In this document: piece after piece, positions 45,025 through 56,948 of the stretch
How positions within the stretch are numbered: position 1 is the stretch's first letter
Layout: every line of letters starts with the position of its first letter
DNA from: Ehretia macrophylla
Taxonomy: Eukaryota; Streptophyta; Magnoliopsida; Boraginales; Ehretiaceae
Reading direction: 5' to 3'
DNA: 64,000 nucleotides
Assembly: GCA_037974665.1 (NCBI GenBank)
Contig: CM075770.1
Location: 19,669,501 to 19,733,500, forward strand
Made by a program: the position numbers and the translations under genes
Notes under the pieces: model-generated
What the model was told of the DNA's origin: nothing
Databases searched by the model: none
What the model saw: only the letters and a program-made list of their open reading frames with translations

Positions 45025-45549
45025 TGACGAGGGAGATCCCGAGCTGAGGTAAAATGTCCACGCCGAGCTGAGTTGGGCTAATCCGAGCCAAGCCGAGCAT
45101 ATTCAGCTATTACCCAACTAGGATGCTGATCCAACCTCACCCCGACCCCGGAAAATCCCGACCTCAGTGCCACCTACTCTGATGGGACATAAAGCCTTGA
45201 TGGGACATAAAGCTGTACCGCATTAAATGCTGTCGTCTCATAATTTAGTATAAATAGGGCTCCACCCCTTTATTTCGAAGGTAACTGATCATCTATGCTT
45301 TCAGCTACTTTGCTAGCTCGGACATACTAATCATTCGCACGCCCGAGGGGAAAATCCGGGTCATTACCCCGCATTTTCCTTCCTTTTCCTTGTGCAAGTT
45401 CAGTGGCTGACCTGAAAATTCAACTCGGAGGCCAACCTGAAAATTCACATCGGAGGCCAACCTGAAAGTTCAGGTCGGAGGCCAACCTGAAAGTTCAGCT
45501 TGGCAAAGCGTAGCCGTCCAACCTCAACTGCGAGGATTTCCGACCTCAT
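45025..45549 (+). repeat. 5' LTR of Tat element 3
   Basis: It starts tgacgagggagatcccgag and has the TATA box region near 45250. The right border is approximate. Four copies of a 'ggaggccaacctgaaaattca' type unit lie at about 45410-45505. Confidence 0.88.
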
Positions 45550-45572
45550 TCACCACTCATTGAGAAACCATT

Positions 45573-47150
45573 ATGGTACAAACGAGAAGCCACAACGCAT
45601 CGGTAGAGGATTCGCCCAACCCGGATGGGGACCTCAAAACCATGCAGGTGCCTAGCCAAAACCCAATCCCAACTGAAGTTGGGACGAGCCAACGTATACA
45701 CTTAGCCACTCAAACCAACCCCATGGCAGATGGAGACCTAAACTCCAGCCTGTCACCGGAGATAAGGATGATGCTGAGGATGTTTGAGAAACTTAAGGAG
45801 TAGGTAGCCCGGCTAGCTGAGGGCCCCTTGGCTCCGCAAGAAGCTACGCCGCGACCCTCGCGTCCACAGTTCCGCATCCCGGACCCAAGGCCAAAACGGG
45901 CACAGGACGAAGAGGGCTTCCTAGAGCCGATGGTGAGACCCGACGAGATGAGAGGTAAAAGGGCAGCACAAACCGATCCAGAGCAGGCTAAGACCGCGGC
46001 CGCAATAGCCAAGGTCATCAACCAGCTCGGCGTAAGCCCACTCTCACCCGAGGTACTAGCCACGCCACTACCTACCGGCAACCGGATGCCTAACCTAGCC
46101 GTCTACAATGGAGATGGAAACCCAGCCAGCCACCTGCTCAACTTTGATCACCACATGACTCTACATGACATGTCCGACCTCATGAAGATAAAGACATTCC
46201 TGACTACCCTGGTTGGCAATGCCTTGGATTGGTTCCAAAAACTTCATCCCGGTTCAATTGCAAGTTTTCATCAGCTGGCTGAGAATTTCTTGTCCTGCTT
46301 CGCGGGGAGCCGGCGCGCCACCCGCCATACTTCTACGTTGCTGCTGGTGAAGCAACATAGAGGGAAAAGTTTGAGGTTTTACACGGCCAGATTCAATGAA
46401 GAGTCCCTCCGAATCCCCAACCTGGAGGATTCTATGGCGTTGATGGCTTACCAGAGCGGGCTCAGGTCGGGCCCCTTTACATCCTCATTGGCTATCGACC
46501 CCGTGGATACTGTATCCAAGCTGATGGTACGAGCAGAAGGGTACATACACTCAGAAGAAATCTATTAGGCAAAGAGGGACTATGACAAGGAGAATGAAAC
46601 CAGCAGGAAGGGAGATACCTCCCGAGCCCAACCTGGGGGTAAAGTCCAAAACGACCAAGGTAAACAGCCCCAACAGCCAAAGCAGAACCCCCGGTTCACT
46701 ATGTTCACTCCCCTTAACACCACAAGGGAGCAGATCTTGATGGAGATCCAGCACCAGAACCACCTGCCTCCAGCTCCCAGGATGAAAGGCCGACCCGAGA
46801 AGCGCAATAGAACCAAGTATTGCCGTTACCATATGGACTATGGCCATACCACTGAAGGGTGCAAAGACTTGAAACAAGAGATCGAGACACTGATAGCCCG
46901 AGGTTACCTCCGAAGGTACATAGATCCACAGCCGACCCGGAGTCACAATCAGAGAGATAGAGAGAGGAGTCCACCCAGGTACCAGGCTGGGGGCGGACGT
47001 TTGGCTGTGATTGAGACTATTGCAGGAGGTTTGGCGTTGGGTGGGGAGACCTCGGCAGGTAGGAAGGGTTATGTTTGGGCTAGGAGGGAGTATGGACCAG
47101 TGCGGGGTCTGGCCCCGGGGATGGAAGAGCTTACCTTTTCCTCAAAAGAC
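45573..47150 (+). pseudogene. gag-like region of Tat element 3
   Basis: It begins MVQTRSHNASVEDSPNPDGD. The block 45828-46568 has the conserved LLNFDHHMTLHDMSDLMKIK and SGLRSGPFTSSLAIDPVDT segments, and 46701 onward has the zinc-knuckle-like CRYHMDYGHTTEGCKDLKQE. It is a fossil. Confidence 0.88.
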
Positions 47151-50100
47151 TTGGAGAGGGTGATATTGCCCCATGACGACCCGCTGGTGATCAGTGCTAA
47201 AATAGTCAACTTCACCGTGAAGAGGCTGATGGTGGATACCAGGAGCTCGGCAAAAGTCTTATTCCTTAGCACTTTTGACCAAATGGGGTTGGACATGAGC
47301 CGACTCAGGCCATTGATGGACACTTTAGCTGGTTTCACCTAGCGAGCCCACCGAGCCAAATGGGTCATTAACCTTCCGCTGAAGCTGAAAGACGGAGATA
47401 AGCGGGTTTCGATGTAAGCCAACTTCATTGTGATGGATTGCAACTCCACTTACAATAGGATCTTAGGTCGGGTGGCACTCAACCATTTCAGGGCCGTCCC
47501 TTCAACTTACCACCAGGCCCTAAAATTCCCGACCCCGACCGGCACAGCTACCATCCGCGGAGCCCAGCTCTCAGCCCGGGAGTGTTATGACAACTCCCTC
47601 CGACCCAAATATCAGGTTGGCTGGGGACCAGATTTTCCCAAGGAGAAGAGGGATGCTAAGAGAGGCAGCCCAGCTGAAGACCTTCAGGAGGTGGAACTCT
47701 CCGATGAAACAAAGAAAGCAAAAATCGGAAGTGAACTTTCTGTCGACCTCAAGAAAGGTATAAGTCAATTTCTCCTGAAAAATGAACACATATTTGCATG
47801 GTCTGCCTTTGATATGACAGGTATTGACCCGGGAGTGATTGAGCATCACTTGAATACCGACCCGAATCACTATCCGGTGAAGCAGAAACGCAGGCACATC
47901 CATTATGATAAGCAACAAATCATAGCAGAAGAGGTGGACAAATTGGTAGACGTCGGCCAGATAAAGGAAATCCAGTACCCAACGTGGTTATCCAACGTAG
48001 TGCTGGTAACCAAGTCCTCAGGAAGATGGAGATTGTGTATTGATTTTACCGACCTCAATAAAGCCTGCCCTAAGGACTACTTTTCCCTACCTCGGATTGA
48101 TCAGATAGTAGATGCCACCTCCGGGTTCAAGCTACTCTCTTTCATGGATACCTTCAAAGGCTATAACCAAATCAAGATGGCTCCCAGAGACAAAGAGAAG
48201 ACTGCTTTCACCACCGATAAAGGTCTCTACTACTATGAGGTCATGCCTTTTGGCCTCAAGAATGCTGGAGCTATCTACACTCGGATGGTGAACAAGGTTT
48301 TCAAAAATCAGATTGGCCGAAATATGGATATCTATGTAAATGACATGTTGGTCAAGAGCAGAAGGGCGGAAGACCATGAAGCCGACCTGGATGAAGCCTT
48401 CGCTGTAATGGAGCACTTTGGGATAAAGCTGAACCCAGAAAAGTGCGCATTCGGCGTCAAGGCGGGAAAGTTTTTAAACTTCATGGTCACAGCCCGCGGA
48501 ATAGAAGCCAACCCGGAGAAGGTTCAGGCGATACTGGACCTGGCACCGCCGACCTACGTGAAGGACGTCCAGGTGCTCATGGGCAAGGTCGCGGCGCTGA
48601 GCAGATTCATGTCCAGGTCGGCCGACAAGTGTGCACCTCTGTTCAAAATATTGAGGAATCCTAAGAACTTCGAATGGACTACAGAATGCCAGAATGACTT
48701 CCAAGAGCTGAAAAGGTATCTAGCTTAGCCACCCCTGCTATCTCGACCTGAGGTGGGGAAGGAGCTGGTATTATACCTAGCATGCTCGGGGACAGCAGTG
48801 GCAGCGACACTAGTCCGTGAAGAAGGGAATGCGCAAAAGCCGGTCTATTATGTCAGCAAAACATTGCAGGGGGCTGAGGTGAGGTACTCATCCTTGGATA
48901 AACTAGCCCTCGCGCTCGTCACAGCGGCAAGGAAGCTAAAGCCATACTTTGATGCTCATCCAATCAAGGTCATGACGGATGCTCCGCTCAAGTCCATCAT
49001 GCACAAGCCGGAGGCATCGGGCAGGCTGCTGAAATGGGCAGTTGAGCTGAGTCAATTTGACATCACCTACCAGCCCAGAATAGCCATCAAAGCCCAAGCC
49101 ATCGCGGACTTTGTGGTTGAGTGCAGTGGCCGAACCGAGCATGACCCAGAGGATGTGTGGAAGGTCCATATAGATGGGGTCTTAGGGAAATCTGGAAACG
49201 GAGCCGGAGTAGTCATCCTCGACCCGACCCGGCATGAGCACCAATACTCCCTCAAGTTCACCTTTCCGGCGTCCAACAATGAAGCTAAGTACGAAGCAGT
49301 GGTCGTAGGACTGAAAATTGTAGCTCAGCTTGGGGCACAGACAGTCGACCTGAGCACCGACTCTCAATTGGTTTCTAGTCAGATATCGGGAGAGTTCGAA
49401 GCCAAGGACAGTACTATGCTGGCCTACCTCAACAGAGTCAAGGATTTGACCTCAGGGCTCAGAAGGTTCACGATACAGCAGATTCCGAGGGAGGAGAATA
49501 TGAAGACTGATGCCCTGTCCAGGTTGGCCTTGGGCGAGAGCCAACCTGCCCTGGTCCATGTGGAAGAAGTATCCGAACCGAGTATTCAGTTAGAGGTGCA
49601 AGCCGTAGCCGAGCTCAATCTAAGCCCAGATTGGACCAAACCAATCGTGGACTACTTGGAGGGGGTATGACCCAAGAGGATGAAAAAGCAGCTCAAAAAC
49701 TCATGAAATAGGTCTCAAGGTTTGTCATAATCGCCGGACAACTCTATAAGAGAGCCTACACTTGGCCTCTCTTGAAATGTGTTGGACCCGAGGAGGGAAA
49801 CTATGTACTCCGGGAGATCCATGAAGGGGTATGTGGAAACCACTTGGGAGGCAAAGCTCTGGCTCGAAAGACATTAACGCAAGGCTATTTCTGGCCAACC
49901 TTAGAACAAGATGCCAAATAATACGTAAAAAAGTGCGACACCTGCCAAAGGTTCGTCAATGTACAGAGAAAACCTGCAGTAGACCTCATGGTGATTATAA
50001 GCCCATGACTATTCTATCAGTGGGGTCTAGATATTATCGGCCCATTGCCGACCATTGTCGGCCAAAAGAAGCACGCCTTCGTAGATGTAGACTACTTCAC

Positions 50101-50827
50101 CAAATGGCCCAAGGCTGAAGGTGTCGCTAGAATAATAGAAAAGACAGCTTGGGATTTCGTATGGAAAAACATCATTTGCCGATTTAGGGTGCCAAAGGCC
50201 ATCATCACTGACCACGACTAGCAATTCAACAGTACATACTTTCGTGGTAAATGTGCTAAGATTGGGATCGACATCAGATTCTCATCTATTGCCCACCCCC
50301 AAAGTAATGGCCAAGTTGAAAGGACTAACCAAATCATTTTGCAGGGCCTGAAAACCAAGCTGGAGGAAACGGAGGGTCAGTGGGCATCGATTCTTCCCGA
50401 GGTGTTGTGGGCTCAGCGGACCACCACCAACTCAACAACGGGAGAATTGCCCTTCGAGCTAACCTTCGGTACACAAGCGGTACTGCCAGTGGAGATCGGG
50501 TCTCCGACCAGTAGAACGCTCCACCATGATCCAGAAATAAACGGAGCACGGATCCGTGAAGAGCTCGACCTCGCTGAAGAGCTCCGAGCTAAAGCTCAAA
50601 TCAGAATGCTAGCCAGCAAAGCTGCCATGCAAAGAGCCTTTGCCAAACAGGTCAAGCCTAAGCCTATTAAGGTTGGCGACCTCATACTCAGAAAGGCCGT
50701 CTTTTTGCCGCGCTCGGGTAACAAGCTCTCCCTAACCTAGGAGGGACCATATAAAGTCGTGAAAGAAGTCCGACCAGGGACCTTCTACCTCCGCGACAAA
50801 AAGGGAAAACTATTGAAGAATGCATGA
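47150..50827 (+). pseudogene. pol-like region of Tat element 3
   Basis: A protease-like block (near 47215), reverse transcriptase (47430-48728, the longest RT frame in the window; TDLNKACPKDYFSLPRIDQI), RNase H plus the second RNase H-like domain (48753-49670) and integrase (about 49831-50827; WGLDIIG-type block and HPQSNGQVERTNQIILQGL). It is a fossil with several breaks. Confidence 0.92.
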
Positions 50828-50854
50828 CACTCAGAACACCTAAAGTGGTATTTT

Positions 50855-51015
50855 GTCTAAAGGCCCTGAGCCGAAATCTTTTGTTACGACCCCGAGCTGA
50901 AATCTTTTGCAACGTCTTCGAGCTTAAATCTCTTGTAACGGCCCCGAGCCGAAATCGTTTGTAACAGCCCTTGAGCTGAAATCTTTTGTTAAGGCCCCGA
51001 GCCAAAACATTACTT
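50855..51015 (+). repeat. Minisatellite after integrase, Tat element 3
   Basis: About five to six degenerate copies of the 'ggccccgagccgaaatctttt' type unit. Confidence 0.8.
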
Positions 51016-51679
51016 GTAATCGGCTCCCGAGCCCAAGTACTTCATGTACAAATTCAATACAATGCATTTTCTAAACCAATGCAGCGCCCGACCCAGGCCC
51101 AAGCAACCAAACCAGCGCAATGCCCGACCCGGGCCCAAGTGCCTCAGCTACAAAGCTACTCCTGACTCGGATTAACGCGGTGGCCACGCTTAATTACGAA
51201 CTAATGATTCAAGTAAACCAACTCGGATCAGGTTCCAGCTCGGGTATAGTCAATAATAATTTGATTAGATTTGCCAATTCGGATTAAGGTCCAACTCGGT
51301 CCAATTCGGCTTCAGGTCGGGACGTTAGTTTGGGTATAAACTCAAACTCAGCATTTGTCAACATTAGTTTGACCAATTTTAAATCGGACTGACGAGTCCA
51401 GATCGGCGACAATTATATAGTTGCCCAGTTAACCAGCTCGGATTAGGTTGATAATTCATTAATCGCGTCTAGCTCGGTTCCCTATATTTTAATTAAGTTT
51501 GAAAGGCCCATTAAATTGGTCCGACCCCACTTACTTAAGAAATTTGCGAAGAGAAAAGTACATTCGTACAAACTCTAATAAAATGCCAAACAGTCATTTC
51601 ATTAAACTTGAAAATGCAAAGTTAAAAGGAGCCCAACTTGGGCGAAATTACAAAAGCCCGACCTGGGCGATTACAAAGT

Positions 51680-54010
51680 TTACTTAGGAGCGACGTTGGA
51701 GATGGTGGCGTCGGCTTCATCCCCGACCTGGTCCATGCCCTTCTGGACAAATTCCATCACCTCCTTGGCTTGGGATGTCAAGCAGGCCGGTAGCTCAGGA
51801 ATCTCCCAGAACTCTTGGGGCAGAGCCTCCAAGATCTCGATGTAATCGTTCTTAGTGGCAGGGAAAAAGGTCTTCGCTCTCTCCCGAGCTGCGACTTGGC
51901 CGCAGAAGTAGTATTCCAACTTGGCGTACCGGGCTATCGCCCCTCCCTCTGTGGCTAGCCAGTGCACAGCCTCTTGGCTGGACTTAAAGGCTTCTACTTC
52001 CTTCTCCCCACGCGGGCTGACCCGATCCAAAAGGTCCTTAAGCTTCGCCTCGACCTCGCACTTATCCTTCTTGAAGCGCTCGACATCCATGGCCGTGGCC
52101 TCGCGCCGGGACTTCTCCGCCTCGAGCTCCTTCTTCAGGCGGACGATCTCCGTTGCATCCGCTTTTTGCCTCTGGGAAGCATCCTCCCTCAGGGCCTCTA
52201 GCTCAGCTCGGGAGTCGATGAATCATTACTCGAGCTCGACGCAATGAGCCTGGGCTTGGGAGAGCAAGCTAGGTGTCGTAAGGATGTGGGACTCGGCCTG
52301 CACAAAAGATGATAGAATGGTCAGCTGAGCCAAAAAACTTATCCATATCAACGCAGTAAAATATGTCTTATCGTGACTATGGCCGTCCTCAGGTCGAGCG
52401 AAAGCTGCTCCGCCGGGACCGATACCAGCTTGGGTTCGCGGGCAACCTTGGCTGTCTCCACGAAATCCTTGTTGGGAGGGCTCACCTCCGTGGCCTTGCC
52501 TTTCCCGAAGTACTCGGGCCGGGACCATTTTCTATTTTCGGGGCGGGATGCTGAGCGCTCAGGGATCGCCACGCCCGAGCTTGATCTTTTGGTCTGGGGA
52601 GACGCCGACGTCCCCTTAGAAAAGACCTCAGGCCTCTGCCTCTGCTCCTCAAGGACGGAGGAGCCCAAGCCGGACCGAGCAGAGACCTCGCTGCTAGCCT
52701 CGTTCTTTCTCTTCATCTGGGCATACGCGAGCTTCCTCATATCCGCCATATCTGCAAAAAACAAAGAAGAGATGTGAGAAACAACCCGAGGCAAACTGAA
52801 GGGAACGACGGTAGACAAGGAAACGAGGAGGTCGAGCGCTGATCTTGCGAACTGACCCTCTTCTGAGCTGGACCCCGCGTCCACTTCGAGCTCGATAAGC
52901 AGGTTGGGATGATCCTTCGAGAGGTCGGATTCCCCGCCAAATAGCTTGGACTCCCAGATCCGCTCCTATTTGAGCACACTGTCAATGTTTATAAACATCC
53001 CCGACGCGGGACTCAGCACCGCGACTTCCTCGAGTTCCTCATCTGAAAGCTTGGGATCATCATTGACATTCTTCTTCAAGCTTGGAGTCTAGTCCGACCT
53101 ACATCCCGGGTTTACAGCCGGCTCCACCCAATAATAGTCATTGTGCCAACCCTTGTTGGAGGAATGCCATTTTGTGAATATGGAATTGCCAACCCGAGCT
53201 GCGAAGTGGAACCACCCTAGCTATTTCGGGTTGGGCTTGCACACAAAGAAATGTCTAAATCAGCGCAGGGTCGGCTCTACTTTCTTCTCGAGGCAGAACA
53301 CATAGAACGCCACCACCACGGCCCAACCATTCGGCGACATCTGACCTGGGCTAAGCTCGAAATAGTTCAAGATGTTGGTAACGAAGCTGGGAAGATTGAG
53401 CTGAATAACATCGAATGCAAGGTCATAGATGGTGAAATGGTCGGGAGGAGGATAGCAAGCTGATTCACGCCGACCTGGAACCTTCAACTTGTGATATCGG
53501 TCCACTGACCAGTTCCTCAGCCTAGCGTTAGCCATTTACACCGTGGAATGGCACTCACGCTTGCAACAGGCGAACAGCTGCTCGATCTTCTTCCCCCGAG
53601 CTGAAGAAGTATTGGTTGTATCTGAGTTGCGAGGTCGGACTGCCCTAACTGGGACTTCTTCAATCGGCTCCGCCGTAGAGACTCCAGCTAAGTACTCTTG
53701 GGCCATCTCGACCCCCTCCAACTGGTTCAGCGGCTCCTCATCTTCTCTATCTTCCAGGTCTCCCATGTTGGCCAAAGGATCCGCCTCGGCCTCCTCTTGC
53801 ACCTACCTGACCTCAATCACTTGGCAATCGTCATCACTCTCCCTGAGCTCAGATTGCCGAGCTGATCCATGTGAGTCACCTTGACCTCTATCTGAGGTAG
53901 ATTCTAAGCTCGACGGACTCTCGTCCCCGCCGTAGGATCTCACCTCTATTATCTGGGAATCTTCCGACTCCGACATCCCCATCCTGCCTACAAATTGAAA
54001 ATATATGTAC
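51680..54010 (-). pseudogene. Antisense gene of Tat element 3 (PF04195-like)
   Basis: Minus-strand blocks at 53803-54012, 53536-53802, 53260-53535, 52348-52884 and 51680-52090 match those of elements 1 and 2. They include MANARLRNWSVDRYHKLKVP, NYFELSPGQMSPNGWAVVVA and the C-terminal coiled-coil block. It is a fossil. The same antisense layout in three copies shows it is a fixed part of the family. Confidence 0.73.
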
Positions 54011-54218
54011 AAGAATAACTAAACGGAGTCGGGACGTACCTACGGCTCTAGCTGTGGAAGGTGACCAGAACTAAATTGGCTCCGAGCCAATTGACCCCGA
54101 GCTGAATACCCCGAGAAGCTTTTTGCCGAGTTGAAAGTGTCCGACCACTCTTGTATCCAACCTGAAAGCTCTGAAATTCGTAAGCAAAAGTGTGAAATGA
54201 ACCTCAGATAACAAGGCC

Positions 54219-54227
54219 CTACTTATA
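54219..54227 (-). promoter_or_regulatory. Antisense TATA box in Tat element 3
   Basis: On the minus strand it reads TATAAGTAG, at the position matching TATAAATAG in element 1. Confidence 0.45.
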
Positions 54228-54407
54228 GGCAACTCCTGCAACCACCTCGAGAATCCCAAACGTCGCATCTTGTCATAACCGCCAGGTGACGTGTCAGCCA
54301 TCTGAAGGGTATGCGTCACTGATGTGGCCATTCTTACTCCGCCGGGGTCGGGCACCTCCAACTCGGGAACAACTCCCAATTCCAGATCTCACCCTCTCGA
54401 TCTCAAT

Positions 54408-54425
54408 TTGGGGGGAGGGGGGGAT
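54408..54425 (+). other. Polypurine tract of Tat element 3
   Basis: A run of G and A (ggggggaggggggga) ends right before the 3' LTR. Confidence 0.8.
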
Positions 54426-54935
54426 TGACGAGGGGGATCCCGAGGTGATGTAAAATGTCCACGCCGAGCTGAGTCAGGCTAATCCGAGCCAAGCTGAGCA
54501 TATTTAGCTGTTGCCCAACCAGGATACTGATCCAACCTCACCCCGACCCCGGAAAACCCAGACCTCGGTGCCAGCTGCTCTGATGGGACATACAGCTACA
54601 CCGCATTAAATGCTGTCGGCTCATAATTTAGTATAAATAGGGCTCCACCCCTTCATTTCGAAGGTAACTGATCATCCATGCTTTCAGCTACTTTGCCAGC
54701 TCGGACATACTAATCATTCGCACGCCTAAGAGGAAAATCCGGGTCATCACCCCGCCTTTTCCTTCCATTTCCTTGTGTAGGGTTCAGTGGCCGACCTGAA
54801 AATTCAACTCGGAGGCCAACCTGAAAATTCACATTGGAGGCCAACCTGAAAGTTCAGCTCAGAGGCCAACCTGAAAGTTCAGCTTGGCAAAGCGTAGCCA
54901 TCCAACCTCAACTGCGAGGATTTTCGACCTCGACA
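54426..54935 (+). repeat. 3' LTR of Tat element 3
   Basis: It starts tgacgagggggatcccgag and ends cctcgaca, followed by gttac. The four tandem 'ggccaacctgaaa.ttca' units lie at about 54787-54890, as in the 5' LTR. Confidence 0.92.
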
Positions 54936-54940
54936 GTTAC

Positions 54941-56345
54941 AATTGTTGAATCATGTGATTTTCAAGATGCTGATTTTCTTAATGCTATTATGAAGGTTTA
55001 TTGCACCCATACCGCACCGAGCTATTCTCTTCCTTGGCAGAAAAAAAGACAATACACTAGCACTGGAAGTGCTTTCATGATTGGGGAAGGAAGGCTTTTG
55101 ACAAATGCTCATTGCATCGAAGATGCTACTCAGGTTAAGGTGAAAAAAATAGGAGATAATATGAAATATCTGGCTAAGGTTCTAGCTACAGGGGAAAAGT
55201 GTGACATTGTTTTGCTTTCAGTTGAAGACAAGAAATTTTGGGAAGGAGCTAAGCCCCTGAGCTTGGGACCCTTGCCTCATTTGCTAGATTCTGTAATTGT
55301 TGTACGATATCCACTGACCACTGGGAAGAGATATCATATCAGTGACTAAGGGAGTGGTAGCAAGAATAGATGTGACATCATATGTACACAGATCATCCAA
55401 TTTACTAGCCATTCAAATTGATGCAGCAATTAAACCTGATAATATTGGTGGTCCTGTGTTTAACAAGCAGGGAGAACGCATAGGCATGACATTTCAGGGT
55501 TACAAGTGTTCTTGTGTTAAAAATGTTAGTTGTGTGATTCCAATAATGGTTGTCTTTCATTTTCGGGAGAACTATAAGAAGAATTGGAAATACACTGGGT
55601 TCCTTTGTCTTGGCGTTGTGTTACAAAAGTTGGTGAGTCTTGCATTGAGGGCCTAGTTAAAAGTGCCATATAATGAGGGTGTACTTGTAAGAAGAGTCAA
55701 ACCTACTTCTGATGTTACAAATGTTTTGAAGGAGGGGGATGTGATTTTGAGCTTTGATGGTCTTCAAGTAGGGTAGGACGAGACTGTGACATTCCGCTCA
55801 AATGAACGCATTGCATTTCGCTATTTGATTAGTCAAAAATTTGTAGGTGATGCTGTAGAACTTGGCATTCTTAGAGCAGGGGCAGTCATGAAAGTTCGTG
55901 TGGTGTTGAATCCGCCTGTAAATCTTGTTCCGTATCATGCTGAAGGAGATAAGCCTTCCTATTTGATAGTTGCTGGCTTAGTGTTCACACCTTTATCAAA
56001 ACCTCTCATAGAGGAAGAATGTGAAGACGTCTGGGGTCGAGGCTATTGACAAAGGCACGATACTCTATGGCAAGGTTCAAAGGGGAACAGATTGTAATCC
56101 TATTGCAGGTATTAGCAGATGAAGTAAATAGTGGATGCGAAGACATGAGCTTTAAGCAGGTCTTGGAGCTGAATGGAACTCCGATAAAGAATATTCATCA
56201 CATGGCTCATCCTGTTGCTTCTTGTGTGGACAAATATTTGGTCTTTGAATTTGAAGGTGATCTCCTCGCTGTTTTGGAAAAGGAAGCGGCAAAGGCTGCC
56301 TCGCCTGGCATCCTCATAGGAGGAAATAATGCTGACACAAATAGA
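54941..56345 (+). pseudogene. DEG2: Captured intron-free DEG2 protease segment
   Basis: Separate frames match plant DEG2, the plastid stromal-side Deg/HtrA serine protease. They include FLNAIMKVYCTHTAPSYSLP, TGSAFMIGEGRLLTNAHCIE, ATQVKVKKIGDNMKYLAKVL and CDIVLLSVEDKKFWEGAKPL (54941-55349). Then come VVARIDVTSYVHRSSNLLAI (from 55342), the PDZ-like RSNERIAFRYLISQKFVGDA and PSYLIVAGLVFTPLSKPLIE (55786-56049), and ARYSMARFKGEQIVILLQVL (56046 on). It lacks the plastid transit peptide. DEG2 genes have many introns and this copy has none, so it derives from an mRNA. The protease core is degraded and broken in several places; it is not active. Confidence 0.9.
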
Positions 56346-56646
56346 AGCAATGCCACAAGCAATGATATGAGTTCTATGACTAAAAGTCAACGACTGAAAA
56401 TATATGAAATCAGCTGTGAAAGATCGAATTAGCTCAATAATTATTTCCTATAAGATTCTAAGGTGGATGTTACTCTTGACCCCTATGAGACCTATGAAGA
56501 TGCACTTTTCGGCTATAAGGTCACATTCAAAGCATTCGTTGGAGTTCGAGATAACATAACAATAGCTCAAGCTAAACTTTTCGGGATAATCTACATGTTT
56601 TCATTTTGAACCTTGAGGACAAGGTTCTTTCAAAAGAGGGAGGTAA
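56346..56646 (+). other. Unidentified tail of the pol-less element and polypurine tract
   Basis: The sequence after the DEG2 similarity reads, in one frame near 56460-56570, VDVTLDPYETYEDALFGYKV and TFKAFVGVRDNITIAQAK, which I do not recognise; it may be a third captured fragment. Near 56600 comes NLEDKVLSKEGG, like the end of many Ty3/gypsy polyproteins, overlapping the purine tract aaaagagggaggtaa before the 3' LTR. Confidence 0.55.
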
Positions 56647-56943
56647 TGTTATGAACTCGACGATAGTGGTGGGCTGCTCTACTAATGATAATGACCCAAC
56701 CCAAACTATGGAGCCCAATACAGTTGTTGATCAACCAAACCCAACTATTATATGTCTTGTTAGATAGAGTTTGTTAGACATTTAGCATGTGAGGTGTGAA
56801 GTATTATATATCTTGGTGGTTGTATCAGAGGAAGCAAGCAAGACACTATCTTTATTTCTATTTTGTTTTTCTTTCTTCAATTCTCTGTAACTTTCTTTTC
56901 TTTTATGTCTTTCTATTCTTTCTTAAAATCTTAGTTCGTTACA
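56647..56943 (+). repeat. 3' LTR of the pol-less element
   Basis: It starts tgttatgaactcgacgatag and ends ttcgttaca, followed by catac. Confidence 0.92.
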
Positions 56944-56948
56944 CATAC

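Larger units (their letters stand above)
45025..54935 (+). mobile_element. Tat element 3 (Ty3/gypsy LTR retrotransposon)
   Basis: A 9.9-kb copy inserted in the pol-less element between its F-box and DEG2 segments, with a perfect gttac duplication (45020-45024 and 54936-54940). The layout is as in elements 1 and 2, but its LTRs are longer (about 510-525 bp) because of four tandem 20-22-bp repeats. LTR divergence is about 6% by hand count. It carries about ten breaks and is a fossil. Confidence 0.93.
44322..56943 (+). mobile_element. Pol-less LTR element with captured host genes, split by Tat element 3
   Basis: LTRs of 288 bp (44322-44609) and 297 bp (56647-56943) start tgttatgaactcga and end ttcgttaca. 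They are flanked by a perfect catac duplication (44317-44321 and 56944-56948). Without the inserted Tat element the length is about 2.7 kb. The order is LTR, gag-like start, F-box-associated fragment, intron-free DEG2-like segment, unidentified tail, a short 'LEDKVLSKEGG' block typical of Ty3/gypsy 3' ends, polypurine tract, LTR. There is no pol. LTR divergence is about 6-7% by hand count. It must have moved with enzymes from another element. It is a fossil. Confidence 0.88.

Noticed and set aside
54941-56432. A working host Deg protease gene
   Set aside because: It lies inside an LTR element, has no introns or transit peptide, is broken in several places and has a degraded protease core.
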